DNA from: Campylobacterales bacterium
Lineage (GTDB): Bacteria > Campylobacterota > Campylobacteria > Campylobacterales > Nitratiruptoraceae
Reading direction: 5' to 3'
DNA: 64,000 nucleotides
NCBI GenBank assembly: GCA_027082175.1
Contig: JALWIX010000024.1
Span: 1-64,000, forward strand
Shown piece after piece: positions 63,049 to 64,000 of this stretch. Below the pieces are notes generated by a model. That model was given only the letters and a program-made list of their open reading frames with translations, was not told where the DNA came from and did not search any database. How positions within the stretch are numbered: the first letter of the stretch is position 1; each line of letters begins with the position of its first letter. A program made the position numbers and the translations under genes.

Positions 63049-63429
63049 ATGAATATTCAAAAAGTTCTTTCCGGATTCTTTTTTATTTTGGCGATGACAT
63101 TAAATTTCGGTTTTTTTTACGGAGATCCAACAATTATTGAGCAACATAGCGCTTATGAGCTTTTTGCGGCTATTATAGTCAATCTAATCGCAACGATTTT
63201 AAAATTTGGTGATAAGACTCAACTTGGCTCTGTTTTGCTAGCGACAAGTTTAGTGGCGGATATTCAGCTAATAGCAAGCGCTAGCGTCTGGGCTATAGCG
63301 GAACACTCTTTTGGAGGTCTTAACGTTGAGGCTACCACCGCCATAATATCCCTCTCGGGAGGAGCTCTTTTAGCAAACATAGTATCAGTACTTCTTTTTA
63401 TCGGCGATACTCTAAAATCTAAGAGGTAA
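63049..63429 (+). CDS. DUF6394-type membrane protein
   Basis: MNIQKVLSGFFFILAMTLNFGFFYGDPTIIEQHSAYELFAAIIVNLIATILKFGDKTQLGSVLLATSLVADIQL; adjacent to a potassium channel gene. Confidence 0.7.
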   Translation: MNIQKVLSGFFFILAMTLNFGFFYGDPTIIEQHSAYELFAAIIVNLIATILKFGDKTQLGSVLLATSLVADIQLIASASVWAIAEHSFGGLNVEATTAIISLSGGALLANIVSVLLFIGDTLKSKR

Positions 63430-63430
63430 T

Positions 63431-64000
63431 ATGCAGTCCAATTCGGCATGGATCATTATCCGCAGAATGCGGATACCTTTTTTAGTAATTATTATAACCT
63501 TTTCTATCTCCATTTTAGGACTTATGCTTATAGAAGGAAAAGACGCAAACGGAAATCCTTACCACATGAATTTCTTCGATGCCTTCTATTTTGTAAGTTA
63601 TATGGCGACTACTATAGGTTTTGGAGAAACGCCCTACGAATTTACTTATCCGCAAAGAATGTGGGTGAGCGCAAGTATATATCTAACCGTAGTTGGCTGG
63701 TTTTACGGGATAGGTACTATTATAGCCCTTATTCAAGACAAAAAACTTGCTCGCGAAATAGCTATAACAAAATACAGAAATAAAGTAGAAGCTCTAACTG
63801 AGGAGTTTATTATCATTTTAGGTTACAACAACGTTACAAAAAATATTATCCATCGATTAAACGAAGAGGGAATAAGGGTAGTAGTAATAGATAAAAACGA
63901 AGAGAAGGTAAACGAACTAGAGCTAGAGAGCTTCAATCCGGAAGTTCCCGCAATAGCCGCGGAGGCCACAGACCCAAATATTTTAAAAATTTCAGGTATT
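63431..64000 (+). CDS. Ion (K+) channel with TrkA-N domain, 3' truncated by window end
   Basis: Open frame MQSNSAWIIIRRMRIPFLVIIITFSISILGLMLIEG...FYFVSYMATTIGFGETPYEF (selectivity-filter-like)...EEFIIILGYNNVTKNIIHRLNEEGIRVVVIDKNEE; absent from the ORF track. Confidence 0.88.
   Translation, partial: MQSNSAWIIIRRMRIPFLVIIITFSISILGLMLIEGKDANGNPYHMNFFDAFYFVSYMATTIGFGETPYEFTYPQRMWVSASIYLTVVGWFYGIGTIIALIQDKKLAREIAITKYRNKVEALTEEFIIILGYNNVTKNIIHRLNEEGIRVVVIDKNEEKVNELELESFNPEVPAIAAEATDPNILKISGI

Noticed and set aside
63448-63783. ORF 63448..63783 (+, 111 aa)
   Set aside because: Alternative frame inside the truncated K+ channel/TrkA-N gene, which runs open from 63431 to the window end

Overview
This is a contiguous chromosomal segment of a Campylobacterota (epsilonproteobacterial) chemolithotroph-like genome around the replication origin. 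The lineage is inferred from gene content and order: ruvC-dnaA-dnaN-gyrB, NifS/NifU, CcoG, SQR, and a DUF6394 protein next to a TrkA-N channel. Most of the window is dense housekeeping and metabolic coding sequence. Notable contents are: (i) an operon at 651-3021 for an unusual heme-copper oxidoreductase, with CuB-His and Tyr both replaced by Asp in the TM6 motif, a CuA-less subunit II and an unlisted 50-aa membrane peptide, preceded by a perfect FNR/DNR-type box and TATAAT; it is probably a gNOR-like NO reductase; (ii) oriC elements on both sides of dnaA, including a DnaA-trio-like array; (iii) a minus-strand tRNA cluster (Gly, Leu, Cys, Ser, Ser) ending in SRP RNA, with an 18-bp hairpin that overlaps the SRP RNA 5' end; (iv) several c-di-GMP/two-component proteins, one probably split by a 1-nt frameshift; (v) a probably catalytically dead serine-resolvase-like protein 3 nt upstream of ccoG; (vi) an SdhAB/FrdAB pair with no adjacent membrane anchor. 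I saw no CRISPR array, prophage, transposon or classical defence island. All calls were made by eye from the sequence and the supplied ORF track; no homology search was run.
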